This document shows positions 42,273 through 49,785 of a stretch of DNA of 64,000 bases, piece after piece (position 1 is the stretch's first letter; each line of letters starts with the position of its first letter). Both the position numbers and the translations under genes were made by a program. The notes under the pieces are model-generated. The model did not search any database. It saw only the letters and a list, made by a program, of their open reading frames with translations, and had not been told where the DNA came from. This stretch comes from Allobranchiibius huperziae (GTDB lineage: Bacteria > Actinomycetota > Actinomycetes > Actinomycetales > Dermatophilaceae). The DNA is taken from contig NZ_JACCFW010000001.1 in assembly GCF_013410455.1 (NCBI RefSeq), forward strand, positions 822,929-886,928. Reading direction: 5' to 3'.

Positions 42273-43445
42273 TCAGCCCTGGCTGGAGCCTTTGCTCTCT
42301 TCCTGCCCGTCGTGCGAGTCGTCATCGGCACCGTCGGCGTCCTGCTCACCGTCGGTGAGCGAGGGCGGCGCGACGGTTGCGCCGCCGGCACCACTCGGGC
42401 GAACGCTCGTCGTGATCGGGATCTCGACGGTCTCGTCGTCACCGGACAGGTCGTCCAGTGCCTCGACGTCGGCCGGGTCGACCGGCTCGACCGGGACCGC
42501 CGCGGGCGGTCGCTGCCGTATGAAAGGCGACGGCATCAGACGGTCATCGTCGGCGGAGGTCTCGGCGAACCGCCGCAGCGCGGCCGCCCGTCGGTCGACC
42601 AGCCGCTCGTCGTCCGCGGCGACGGCGTCGAGCAGGGCGGTCACCCGGTGCAGCTCGGCGCTGAGCCGGATGCGGCGTTCCAGGTGCACGTCCGGGCGCT
42701 CGCGCCGGGCACCCGCGTAGGCCTCGAGCACGGTGTCGAATGCGTCGGGGGATGCCAACACGAGCAGCGCCGCGAAGTCCTCGGCGGGGTCGGCGACGCC
42801 CGCGCCCTCCCAGACGTCGATGGCGGTGACGGTGCCGTCCGCGAGGACGTGTGCTCTTTCGAGGGTGCCGTGGGTGACGCAGGTCGCGAACTTCCACAGC
42901 GTCACCTCCTCCAGCGCGCGCTCCCAGCGGGTGAGCAGTGCCGGGGGCACGTGCCCGGTGCTCGCCGCGCGGTCGAGGGCCGCGAGGCGGCGCGCGCGGT
43001 AGGCGTCGGCGTCGTACGTCGGTAGGCCGGCCTCCTCGACCACCCGCGGGTCGGTGTCGTGCAGGGCGGCGACGGCAGCTCCGACGGAGCGCGCCAGGTC
43101 CGACCCGGAGACCAGCTCACGCCACACCATCGGTGCACCAGGCAGCACGGGGTGGACGACGACGGTGGTGCCGTCGTCGCCGGTCGCGGTCCCGGCGACG
43201 TCCGGCACCGCGAACGGCATCCGGGTGCGCAACAGCCGAAGCAGCCCGACCGATGCCTCGAGGGCGGCGCCGGCAGCCGGGTCGAGAGCGGCGCGCACGG
43301 TCCACGGCGTTCCGGCGGCATCGGTCACCAGCACGCTCTGGTACTGCGCACCGGGGGCCGTCGGCAGCTCCTGGACGCTCACGGGCCGCAGGGTCGGGGT
43401 CGCGGCGTGGGCCAGGGCGGCGAGGGTGAGGATGGGGCGGAGCAC
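42273..43445 (-). CDS. Phosphotransferase (APH-like) family protein with acidic tail
   Basis: This 390-residue protein has an aminoglycoside/macrolide-phosphotransferase-type kinase core. The N-lobe contains YQSVLVTDAAGTPWTVRAAL, and a catalytic-loop equivalent reads CVTHGTLERAHVLADGTVTAIDVWEGAGVADPAEDFAALL, where His-Gly replaces the common HGD. The last ~110 residues are acidic and Pro-rich with no known fold. The lost catalytic Asp suggests a pseudokinase or altered activity. TACCGT lies 7 nt before the GTG start. The gene commonly sits beside nudC/uvrD2 in actinobacteria; true antibiotic resistance is not indicated. Confidence 0.8.
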   Translation of the reverse strand: MLRPILTLAALAHAATPTLRPVSVQELPTAPGAQYQSVLVTDAAGTPWTVRAALDPAAGAALEASVGLLRLLRTRMPFAVPDVAGTATGDDGTTVVVHPVLPGAPMVWRELVSGSDLARSVGAAVAALHDTDPRVVEEAGLPTYDADAYRARRLAALDRAASTGHVPPALLTRWERALEEVTLWKFATCVTHGTLERAHVLADGTVTAIDVWEGAGVADPAEDFAALLVLASPDAFDTVLEAYAGARRERPDVHLERRIRLSAELHRVTALLDAVAADDERLVDRRAAALRRFAETSADDDRLMPSPFIRQRPPAAVPVEPVDPADVEALDDLSGDDETVEIPITTSVRPSGAGGATVAPPSLTDGEQDADGADDDSHDGQEESKGSSQG

Positions 43446-43452
43446 GTGCTCA

Positions 43453-43480
43453 ACGGTAAACGCAGGGCGGGCCGTAGCCT
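43453..43480. promoter_or_regulatory. Divergent leaderless promoters, phosphotransferase and nudC
   Basis: TACCGT on the minus strand (43453-43458) is 7 nt before GTG 43445. TAGCCT on the plus strand (43475-43480) is 6 nt before GTG 43487. Only 41 nt separate the two start codons, and neither has a Shine-Dalgarno. Confidence 0.55.
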
Positions 43481-43486
43481 GGGAAC

Positions 43487-44401
43487 GTGCCTGCGACACC
43501 CACGAGCCTGTCCGATCTGGTGCTGTCCCGCACGACGCTGGACCGCGCCGCCCACCGACGCCACGATCCCGGGCTGCTGGGGCGGCTCCTGACCAGTCCG
43601 CAGACCCGCGTCCTCGATCTGTACGGCGATCGCGCACGAGTGCGGGACGGAGGGCTGGTCCTGCGCGCGCCGGAGGCCGGCGACCTCGATCGGCCAGCCG
43701 TCTTCCTCGGGGTGGCCGACGGCGCCGAGGTGGTCGCGGTCGACCGGATCGACGACGAGGCGCCGCAGGACGCGGCCACCATGCGCAGCGTCGGGCTCGA
43801 CCTGGACACCCATGACGTCGGCATCCTCACCACGGGTCTCGGCATCGTGAACTGGCAGCGCACGCAAGGCTTCTGCCCGCGCTGCGGCGCTCGCGCCGAG
43901 GTGTCCGAGTCCGGATGGGGCCGGCGCTGCACCCGCGAGGGCACCGAGCAGTACCCCCGGACCGACGCTGCCGTGATCATGTCCGTCATCGATGACGACG
44001 ACCGGCTGCTGCTGGCGCGCGGCACCCGCTTCGGCGGCACCACCAACCGGATGTCGGTGCTGGCTGGTTTCGTGGAGCCCGGTGAGTCGCTGGAGCACGC
44101 GGTCGCCCGTGAGGTCGAGGAGGAGGTGGGTGTGAGCGTGTCGCAGGTCGACTTCCGCGGTGACCAGCCGTGGCCGTTCCCCGCGTCCCTGATGGTGGGG
44201 TTCGCGGCGCGCGCGACGTCCACCGAGCTGGTGCTGCAGGACGAGGAGATCGCCGAGGCGCGCTGGTTCAGTCGCGTGGAGCTCGCCGCCGCGCTCGGCG
44301 ACGGATCGCTCGGCGTACCCCCTTCGCTCTCGATCGCCCGGCACCTCATCGAGGACTGGTACGGCGGCCCGTTGCCGGAGCAGGCCGGCGAACGATGGTG
44401 A
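43487..44401 (+). CDS. nudC: NAD+ diphosphatase / RNA NAD-decapping enzyme NudC
   Basis: This 304-residue NudC-type hydrolase cleaves NAD(H) to NMN(H) and AMP, and in tested relatives removes NAD caps from RNA. It has a perfect Nudix box in GFVEPGESLEHAVAREVEEEVG and the NudC signature DQPWPFPASL. The zinc ribbon before it shows only three cysteines: FCPRCG and, later, RRCTREGTEQYPR, where the fourth Cys position is Glu. The same situation may be usual in close relatives. The start is GTG. Confidence 0.93.
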   Translation: MPATPTSLSDLVLSRTTLDRAAHRRHDPGLLGRLLTSPQTRVLDLYGDRARVRDGGLVLRAPEAGDLDRPAVFLGVADGAEVVAVDRIDDEAPQDAATMRSVGLDLDTHDVGILTTGLGIVNWQRTQGFCPRCGARAEVSESGWGRRCTREGTEQYPRTDAAVIMSVIDDDDRLLLARGTRFGGTTNRMSVLAGFVEPGESLEHAVAREVEEEVGVSVSQVDFRGDQPWPFPASLMVGFAARATSTELVLQDEEIAEARWFSRVELAAALGDGSLGVPPSLSIARHLIEDWYGGPLPEQAGERW

Positions 44402-44417
44402 CGTCGGTGGGCCGCTG

Positions 44418-46541
44418 ATGGCCAGCGCCGACGAGGTGCTGGCGGGCCTGGATCCGGAGCAGCGTCAGGTCGCCTCACAACCGCTCGGTCCGATGTGCGT
44501 GCTCGCGGGTGCGGGCACCGGCAAGACCCGGGCGATCACCCACCGGATCGCGTACGGCGTGCTGTCCGGCGCCTACCAGCCCGGCCGCGTGCTCGCGGTG
44601 ACCTTCACCGCACGCGCGGCCGGTGAGATGCGCACCCGGTTGCGCGAGCTCGGCCTGCCGGGCGTGCAGGCCCGCACCTTCCACTCCGCAGCGTTGCGTC
44701 AGCTGCACTTCTTCTGGCCGCAGACCATCGGCGGTCCCGCGCCGGAGGTGCTGAAGCACAAGGCGCCGGTCGTCGCCGAGGCCGGTTCGCGGCTGCGGCT
44801 GCGACTTGACCGGGTCGTCATCCGCGACCTCGCGGCCGAGATCGAATGGGCCAAGGTCGCGATGGTGACCCCCGCGGGCTACGCCGTCGCGGCGCGGGCC
44901 GCCGGGCGCACGCCGCCGGAGCTCGACCTGACCGCGATGGCGCGGCTCTTCGAGACCTACGAGGAGGTCAAGACCGCGCGCGGAGTCATCGACTTCGAGG
45001 ACGTGCTGCTGCTGATGACCGGCATCCTTGCCGAGCACGAGGACGTCTCGCGGGCCGTGCGCGCGCAGTACCGGCACTTCGTGGTCGATGAGTACCAGGA
45101 CGTCAACACCGTCCAGCAGGCGCTCCTCGATCAGTGGGTGGGGGACCGCGCCGACCTGTGCGTGGTCGGCGACCCCGCGCAGACGATCTACTCCTTCACA
45201 GGTGCCAGTCCTCGGCACCTGACCGACTTCTCCCAGCGCGCCGGCGTCGCAGTCACCAGGCTGGTGCGCAACTACCGCTCGACCCCGCAGGTCGTGCAGC
45301 TGGCCAACCTCGTCCTGCAGGCCGGCGCCCGCGAGAGCGAGGGGGTGCAGCTGCAGGCGCAGTCCGACGCGGGACCCGTCCCGCAGCTGGTGCAGCTGCC
45401 CGACGACCAGGCCGAGGCCGACGAGGTCGCCCGCCGGATCAAGGCACTGATTGCCGACGGCGTAGCACCGTCCCAGATCGCGGTGCTCTACCGGATCAAC
45501 GCCCAGTCCGAGGTGCTGGAGCAGGCGCTGTCCGCGGTCGACGTGCCCTATCTCGTGCGGGGCGGAGAGCGGTTCTTCGAGCGCGCCGAGGTGCGGTCGG
45601 CGGTGGTGCTCCTGCGGGGGGCCGTGCGCTCGGACGACGGCGCCGACCCCCTCGGCAAGGTGGTGCGCGACGTCATCACGGCGGCCGGGTGGTCACCCCG
45701 CCGGCCCGGCGGGGGCGCCGTTCTCGAACGCTGGCAGTCCCTCGACGCGCTCGCGACCCTGGCCGACGACTTCGCCGACATGACCGGGCTGCGGATGCGG
45801 GAGTTCGTGGCGGAGCTGGACCGCCGGGCCAGCGAGCAGCACGCCCCGACCGTCGAGGGCATCACGCTCGCCTCCCTGCACGCGGCCAAGGGCCTGGAGT
45901 GGGACGCGGTCTTCCTCATCGGCTGCTCGGAGGGACTGCTGCCCTTCTCGATGGCGGAGGGTCCGGCGCAGGTCGCGGAGGAGCGCCGACTGCTCTACGT
46001 CGGCCTCACCCGCGCCCGCCGACACCTCACCCTCACCTGGGCGGCGTCACGCAACCCCGGAGGTCGCGCGTCGCGCAAGCCCTCCCGTTTCCTGTCGTCC
46101 GCGACGGCGGTCCTCGGCGAGGGTGCCCGCGGCCCGGCCCGCACGGCCGGACCCGCCCGCAGTTCGCGGGTGCGCACCGCCAAGGTGAGCAACTGCCGGG
46201 TCTGCGGCAAAGTGCTGCACGCCGCAGCCGAGCGCAAGATCGGCCGGTGCGGGGAATGCCCTCCCGGTTACGACGAGGCGCAGTTCGAGGCGTTGCGTGC
46301 CTGGCGGCTGGCCGTCGCCACCGCCACGAAGGTGCCCGCGTTCGTGGTCTTCACCGACGCCACGCTGGTCGCCATCGCCGAGCAGCGGCCGACCGATGTG
46401 GCCGGCCTGTCGGTCATCTCCGGGGTGGGGGCCCGCAAACTGGCGACGTACGGGGAGTCCGTGCTCGGCGTACTCGCGGGTGACGACCCGCAATCTGCTG
46501 CCGAAAAGTGTTGTGCTGCAATGAAATCCGAATCAAAATGA
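44418..46541 (+). CDS. uvrD2: ATP-dependent DNA helicase UvrD2 with tetracysteine and HRDC domains
   Basis: This 707-residue SF1A helicase has GAGTGKT at residues 31-37, TFTARAAGEMRTR, VVDEYQDVNTVQQ, GDPAQTIYSFTGA, SLHAAKGLEWDAVFLIG and LLYVGLTRAR. After the motor come the UvrD2-specific tetracysteine motif (Cys593, Cys596, Cys611, Cys614) and an HRDC domain (about 620-690, FEALRAWRLAVATATKVPAFVVFTDATLVAIAE). The mycobacterial counterpart is essential and works in DNA repair. It starts 16 nt after nudC. The final codons are AT-rich because the gene runs into the whiB7 promoter region. Confidence 0.95.
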   Translation: MASADEVLAGLDPEQRQVASQPLGPMCVLAGAGTGKTRAITHRIAYGVLSGAYQPGRVLAVTFTARAAGEMRTRLRELGLPGVQARTFHSAALRQLHFFWPQTIGGPAPEVLKHKAPVVAEAGSRLRLRLDRVVIRDLAAEIEWAKVAMVTPAGYAVAARAAGRTPPELDLTAMARLFETYEEVKTARGVIDFEDVLLLMTGILAEHEDVSRAVRAQYRHFVVDEYQDVNTVQQALLDQWVGDRADLCVVGDPAQTIYSFTGASPRHLTDFSQRAGVAVTRLVRNYRSTPQVVQLANLVLQAGARESEGVQLQAQSDAGPVPQLVQLPDDQAEADEVARRIKALIADGVAPSQIAVLYRINAQSEVLEQALSAVDVPYLVRGGERFFERAEVRSAVVLLRGAVRSDDGADPLGKVVRDVITAAGWSPRRPGGGAVLERWQSLDALATLADDFADMTGLRMREFVAELDRRASEQHAPTVEGITLASLHAAKGLEWDAVFLIGCSEGLLPFSMAEGPAQVAEERRLLYVGLTRARRHLTLTWAASRNPGGRASRKPSRFLSSATAVLGEGARGPARTAGPARSSRVRTAKVSNCRVCGKVLHAAAERKIGRCGECPPGYDEAQFEALRAWRLAVATATKVPAFVVFTDATLVAIAEQRPTDVAGLSVISGVGARKLATYGESVLGVLAGDDPQSAAEKCCAAMKSESK

Positions 46542-46561
46542 CAATGGTGGAAGATTTCCCG

Positions 46562-46600
46562 GAAAATCAGTTGCCCCGTCTTGTAGGGCACCCGTAACCT
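46562..46600 (+). promoter_or_regulatory. whiB7 promoter with AT-rich WhiB7 recognition element
   Basis: The AT-rich GAAAATCA stretch (46562-46569) lies directly against a -35 box TTGCCC (46571-46576), followed after 18 nt by TAACCT (46595-46600). WhiB7 is known to bind sigma factor and recognise AT-rich DNA immediately upstream of -35 through its AT-hook, so this is a likely autoregulated promoter. Transcription would begin near 46607. Confidence 0.6.
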
Positions 46601-46643
46601 CGAACACGTTCAGCCCAGCCGCTTCGGTAGCGGTGTGGGGACC

Positions 46644-46670
46644 ATGACAGCGAAAGGAGGGTCGGCCTGA
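46644..46670 (+). other. Eight-codon mini-ORF in the whiB7 leader
   Basis: ATG at 46644 reads MTAKGGSA and stops at TGA 46668-46670, whose A is the first base of the next ORF's ATG (TGATG). The mini-ORF contains the AAAGGAGGG that serves as ribosome-binding site of the next ORF. Its own Shine-Dalgarno is a weak GGGG. It may be chance. Confidence 0.3.
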
Positions 46671-46882
46671 TGGAGAACATCACCGCCACGATCGAGCGCT
46701 CGCAGCGCGCGGCGATGACGTCTGCCCAGATCACGATGCCGACCCTCGCGGAGTTCGCACGTTGGTCCCAGGGGAGCATTGTCGCTACCGCCGCCCGGCG
46801 CCCGAAGTTCGCGCCGTACGGCACCGATGTCGTCGGCGACAACACCCCGTCCCGTTCCGCAGCTTGTGGACCACCTGGCTGA
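46670..46882 (+). CDS. Putative whiB7 upstream ORF (regulatory leader peptide)
   Basis: A 70-codon ORF with a strong Shine-Dalgarno (AAAGGAGGG) starts MENITATIERSQRAAMTSAQ. It ends in TGA at 46880-46882, just 25 nt before the left arm of an intrinsic terminator. It resembles no protein family I know. Upstream ORFs in whiB7 leaders are an established feature in actinobacteria: normal translation favours termination, and ribosome stalling by antibiotics lets whiB7 be transcribed. The stop codon lies in the left arm of an alternative hairpin (46874-46909). Confidence 0.6.
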   Translation: MENITATIERSQRAAMTSAQITMPTLAEFARWSQGSIVATAARRPKFAPYGTDVVGDNTPSRSAACGPPG

Positions 46883-46906
46883 GATCAGCAGAGGAGTCTC
46901 ACCTCC

Positions 46907-46945
46907 AGGCCGCGGAACCCACCACAGGGTCCGCGGCCTTTTTGT
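46907..46945 (+). terminator. Intrinsic terminator/attenuator in the whiB7 leader
   Basis: AGGCCGCGGAACCC (46907-46920) pairs with GGGTCCGCGGCCT (46927-46939), with one bulged A and an ACCACA loop. TTTTTGT follows. It is the best U-tract terminator in the window, yet it lies about 100 nt before the whiB7 start, so it is expected to act as an attenuator. Confidence 0.85.
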
Positions 46946-47047
46946 ATGTCGCGGCCTTCGCACCGGAAGCGAAAACCCATGCAGACCAGCACGACCCGCC
47001 AACACAAAGCCCCCACAAGGGGCGCGACAACCAAGGAGGTGCCGGAG

Positions 47048-47335
47048 ATGATGCTGACCGATCTGATCGATCACACCCAGCAGCAGGAGGACGCCGGGGC
47101 ACGACTGCCGTGCCGGGTGAACGAAGCCGAACTGTGGTTCGCCGAGAGGCCGCAGGACGTCGAGTTCGCCAAGGCCCTGTGCGGCGACTGCCCACTGCGG
47201 GAGGCCTGCCTCGCCGGCGCCCTGGAGCGGTCCGAGCCGTGGGGCGTCTGGGGTGGGGAGCTGTTCGTCGGCGGCGTGACCGTCGCCAAGAAGCGGCCCC
47301 GTGGTCGCCCGAGGAAGCACCCGGTCGCTGCGTGA
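47048..47335 (+). CDS. whiB7: WhiB-family iron-sulfur transcription factor WhiB7
   Basis: This 95-residue regulator of intrinsic antibiotic resistance has four cluster cysteines (Cys22, Cys45, Cys48, Cys54, in LPCRVNE and ALCGDCPLREAC). It also has the WhiB turn GVWGG (66-70) and a C-terminal AT-hook RPRGRPR (83-89), which is the mark of WhiB7. It works with the primary sigma factor on promoters with AT-rich elements. AAGGAGGT (47033-47040) lies 7 nt before ATG 47048. It follows uvrD2 and precedes a VOC protein and an ABC1 kinase; the mycoredoxin gene found next to whiB7 in mycobacteria is absent. Confidence 0.95.
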   Translation: MMLTDLIDHTQQQEDAGARLPCRVNEAELWFAERPQDVEFAKALCGDCPLREACLAGALERSEPWGVWGGELFVGGVTVAKKRPRGRPRKHPVAA

Positions 47336-47381
47336 TCAACGACTGACTCATGAATCGTCATATTCCACAAGGAGTTTCACC

Positions 47382-47513
47382 ATGTACAGCATGCGGTATG
47401 TACAGGCCGCCACCCGACCACCCGGTCGGACGGAGAAGCGAGGGATCCCGCGACCCGCTCACCAGATCACGAGCGAGGTACGCCGGATCGAACGGCGTCG
47501 CTACCGGAAGTAG
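47382..47513 (+). CDS. Small highly basic protein downstream of whiB7
   Basis: This 43-residue ORF begins MYSMRYVQAATRPPGRTEKR and ends RRIERRRYRK. It is strongly positive, with about a dozen Arg and no Cys. ACAAGGAGTTTCACC before the ATG is a near-ideal Shine-Dalgarno, and a hairpin terminator follows 14 nt after its stop. Together with the 46-nt gap from whiB7 this suggests a real co-transcribed gene. It is not a family I know; an RNA-binding or ribosome-associated role would fit its charge but is conjecture. Confidence 0.6.
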   Translation: MYSMRYVQAATRPPGRTEKRGIPRPAHQITSEVRRIERRRYRK

Positions 47514-47526
47514 CAACACCGGCACC

Positions 47527-47562
47527 ACGGGCCGGGTGGCCCACCACGGGCGCCCGGCCCGT
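47527..47562 (+). terminator. Hairpin terminator of the whiB7 operon
   Basis: ACGGGCCGGG (47527-47536) pairs with CCCGGCCCGT (47553-47562), and GCCC/GGGC pair inside. A short TCGTCGTAT follows. Confidence 0.75.
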
Positions 47563-47610
47563 TCGTCGTATCCGGGGTGATGTGCAGGTGTGCGGTGGGA
47601 GCCTGGACCC

Positions 47611-48444
47611 ATGGGTGAGACGAAGCAGCGGACCTACCCCGAGGGCGTGACCTGCTGGGTGGACACCGACCAGCCGGACGTCGACGCGGCGCGGGAGTTC
47701 TACGGCGGTCTTCTCGGATGGAGCTTCACCGAGGCGATGCCGCCCGGGGCACCGAGCAGGTACGTCATCGCCCAGCGCGACGGCCGGGACGCGGCCGCGA
47801 TCGCCGGTCCGACCGACGGCGTCGCGCGCTGGAACACCTACATCGCGGTCGACGACGTGGATGGCGCCACGGCACGCCTGGCGGGTCTCGGAGCGCAGGT
47901 GATCAGCCCGCCCGCGGACGCCGGCCCGGGAGGCCGTAACGCCACGCTCGCCGACCCCGAGGGCGTCCAGCTGCGGCTGTGGCAGGCGCGTCGGCGCCTG
48001 GGTGCGCAGATAGCGAACCAACCCGGTGCATGGAACTTCTCGGACCTGCACACGGCCGACCCGGACGCGGCCGGGCGTTTCTACTCCGGGGCGTTCGGCT
48101 GGCAGATCGCCGACGAGGGTGGGGCGACCTTCATCCGGGTGCAGGGGTACGGCGATCACCTGGAGGCCACGGTGGACCCGGATATCCGCACCCGGAACGC
48201 GAAGACCCCCGAAGGATTCATCGACGTGATCGGCGGCATGCGACAGGTCGAGCAGGGTGAACGACCGCACTGGCACGTGACCTTCAGCATCGCCGAGCGC
48301 GACGAGTCCGCTGCGCTCGCACAGCGCCTCGGCGGCACCGTATTGGGCACCACCGACACAGCCTGGGCTCGTGTCGCGATGATCCAGGATCCGCAGGGCG
48401 CGGTGCTCACCCTCAGTCAGTTCGCGCCGCCCGCGGACTGGTGA
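47611..48444 (+). CDS. VOC (glyoxalase-fold) family protein, two domains
   Basis: This 277-residue protein contains two tandem vicinal-oxygen-chelate domains of about 130 residues. The first has VTCWVDTDQPDVDAAREFYGGLLGWSF and the second WNFSDLHTADPDAAGRFYSGAFGWQI. The ATG follows GGGAGCC. Relatives in actinobacteria include hydroxylases and resistance proteins that bind small molecules; the substrate is unknown. It converges with the ABC1 kinase gene with no gap, and lies directly downstream of the whiB7 operon terminator. Confidence 0.88.
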   Translation: MGETKQRTYPEGVTCWVDTDQPDVDAAREFYGGLLGWSFTEAMPPGAPSRYVIAQRDGRDAAAIAGPTDGVARWNTYIAVDDVDGATARLAGLGAQVISPPADAGPGGRNATLADPEGVQLRLWQARRRLGAQIANQPGAWNFSDLHTADPDAAGRFYSGAFGWQIADEGGATFIRVQGYGDHLEATVDPDIRTRNAKTPEGFIDVIGGMRQVEQGERPHWHVTFSIAERDESAALAQRLGGTVLGTTDTAWARVAMIQDPQGAVLTLSQFAPPADW

Positions 48445-49767
48445 TCAGTCCAGCGGGGGGAAGTCCGCGCCGGGCACGGCGCGATTGACGATCTCACGCG
48501 CCGGCACGGTGCCCTCGATCTGGCTGAGCACCGCGATCCCGCCGAGCCAGGCACGGTGGATGAGCAGGTAGCTCGGCGGCAGGTTGAGCTTCAGTCCGGT
48601 GGCGAACTGTGCGCTGCGCGGGTCGTTGACGTAGGCGAAGATGCTGCGCATCCACGCCCGGCTGAACTCGAACTCGGCGGTGTGCAGCGGCTCGAGGAAG
48701 ACGCTGAGGTAGGCCAGCACCGCTTCGTCGTCCACGCGTACGCCGCGGCGGATGAAGCCCTCGGCGCGCAGTCCGTCGAGCAGTGCCGTCGCGTCACCGT
48801 CGACGGCGGCGTTGAGCAACTCGCCCAGCGCCGGCGGCAACCCGTCGGGCAGCCGGTTGATCGCACCGAAGTCGAGGACACCGAGACGGCCGTCGTCCAT
48901 CAGGCGGAAGTTGCCGGGATGCGGGTCGGCGTGCAGCAGCCCGGCCCGGCCCGGACCGGCCACCAGGAACTCCAGGTAGTGGGCCGCCGCGGTGTCGCGC
49001 TGCTCCTGCGTGCCTGAGGCGATGATCGCCGACAGCGGTGTGCCGTCGATCCATTCGCTGACGATGGCGCCCGCACTGCTGGTCACGACGTGCGGGATCA
49101 GGTAGTCCGGATCGTCGTCGTAGGCCGTCGCGAACTGCTCCTGCATGGTGGCTTCGAGGGGATAGTCGGTCTCCTCGGCCATCCGGCCCTTGAGCTCGTC
49201 CAGGATCGGGCCGACGTCCAGGCCCGGCACCCAGCTGGTCGTCAGACGCATCACCCGGGAGACCTGCTGCAGGTCCGACATGAGTGCCTCGCCGGCACCG
49301 GGGTACTGCAACTTGACCGCCACCTGGCGTCCGTCCTTCCAGACGGCGCGGTGCACCTGGCCGATCGAGGCCGCGGCGATGGGCTTCTCGTCGAAGGACT
49401 CGAACTTGCCGCGCCACCGGGTGCCGAACTCCTCGCGCATGATCCGGCGCACCGAAGCGACGGGCATGGCCGGTGCGGAGTCCTGCAGCTTGGTCAGCGT
49501 CGCCCGGTAGGGACCGGCGATCTCGTCCGGAAGTGCGGCCTCGAACATCGACATCGACTGCCCGAACTTCATGGCGCCGCCCTTGAGGGAGCCGAGCACC
49601 CGGAAGAGCTGCGCCGCCGTCTGTGCCTGCAACTCCGCGGCGACCGCCTCGGCCGGCTTGCCACCGACCCGCTTCCCCAACCCGATCGCCGTGCGCGCTC
49701 CGAACCCCAGAGGAAGACTGGCGAGTTTGGCCGCGCGTACGACGCCCTTGCGGGGCAGGTCTGTCAT
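48445..49767 (-). CDS. ABC1/UbiB-family atypical kinase
   Basis: This 440-residue protein of the ADCK/UbiB family has the KxGQ motif (LKGGAMKFGQSMSMF), the Ala-rich loop AAASIGQVHRAVWKDGRQVAVKLQYPG, LLHADPHPGNFRLM (catalytic loop) and VLDFGAINRLP (metal-binding DFG). UbiB proteins bind ATP and support quinone synthesis in other bacteria. The M. tuberculosis orthologue (Rv3197) also neighbours whiB7 and belongs to its regulon there. GATACT lies 7 nt before the ATG on the minus strand. Confidence 0.9.
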   Translation of the reverse strand: MTDLPRKGVVRAAKLASLPLGFGARTAIGLGKRVGGKPAEAVAAELQAQTAAQLFRVLGSLKGGAMKFGQSMSMFEAALPDEIAGPYRATLTKLQDSAPAMPVASVRRIMREEFGTRWRGKFESFDEKPIAAASIGQVHRAVWKDGRQVAVKLQYPGAGEALMSDLQQVSRVMRLTTSWVPGLDVGPILDELKGRMAEETDYPLEATMQEQFATAYDDDPDYLIPHVVTSSAGAIVSEWIDGTPLSAIIASGTQEQRDTAAAHYLEFLVAGPGRAGLLHADPHPGNFRLMDDGRLGVLDFGAINRLPDGLPPALGELLNAAVDGDATALLDGLRAEGFIRRGVRVDDEAVLAYLSVFLEPLHTAEFEFSRAWMRSIFAYVNDPRSAQFATGLKLNLPPSYLLIHRAWLGGIAVLSQIEGTVPAREIVNRAVPGADFPPLD

Positions 49768-49774
49768 GACATCG

Positions 49775-49780
49775 AGTATC
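49775..49780 (-). promoter_or_regulatory. Putative leaderless -10 box for the ABC1 kinase
   Basis: GATACT on the minus strand lies 7 nt before the ATG at 49767, overlapping the 3' boundary of the ThiF-like gene. Confidence 0.4.
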
Positions 49781-49785
49781 ACGCA

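Noticed and set aside
42273-43445. Antibiotic-resistance phosphotransferase
   Set aside because: The fold resembles APH enzymes, but the catalytic Asp is not visible and the position in a conserved repair block does not suggest acquired resistance.
47350-47580. 76-residue ORF overlapping the basic small ORF after whiB7
   Set aside because: It runs through the terminator hairpin and has no ribosome-binding site; the frame at 47382 has a strong one.
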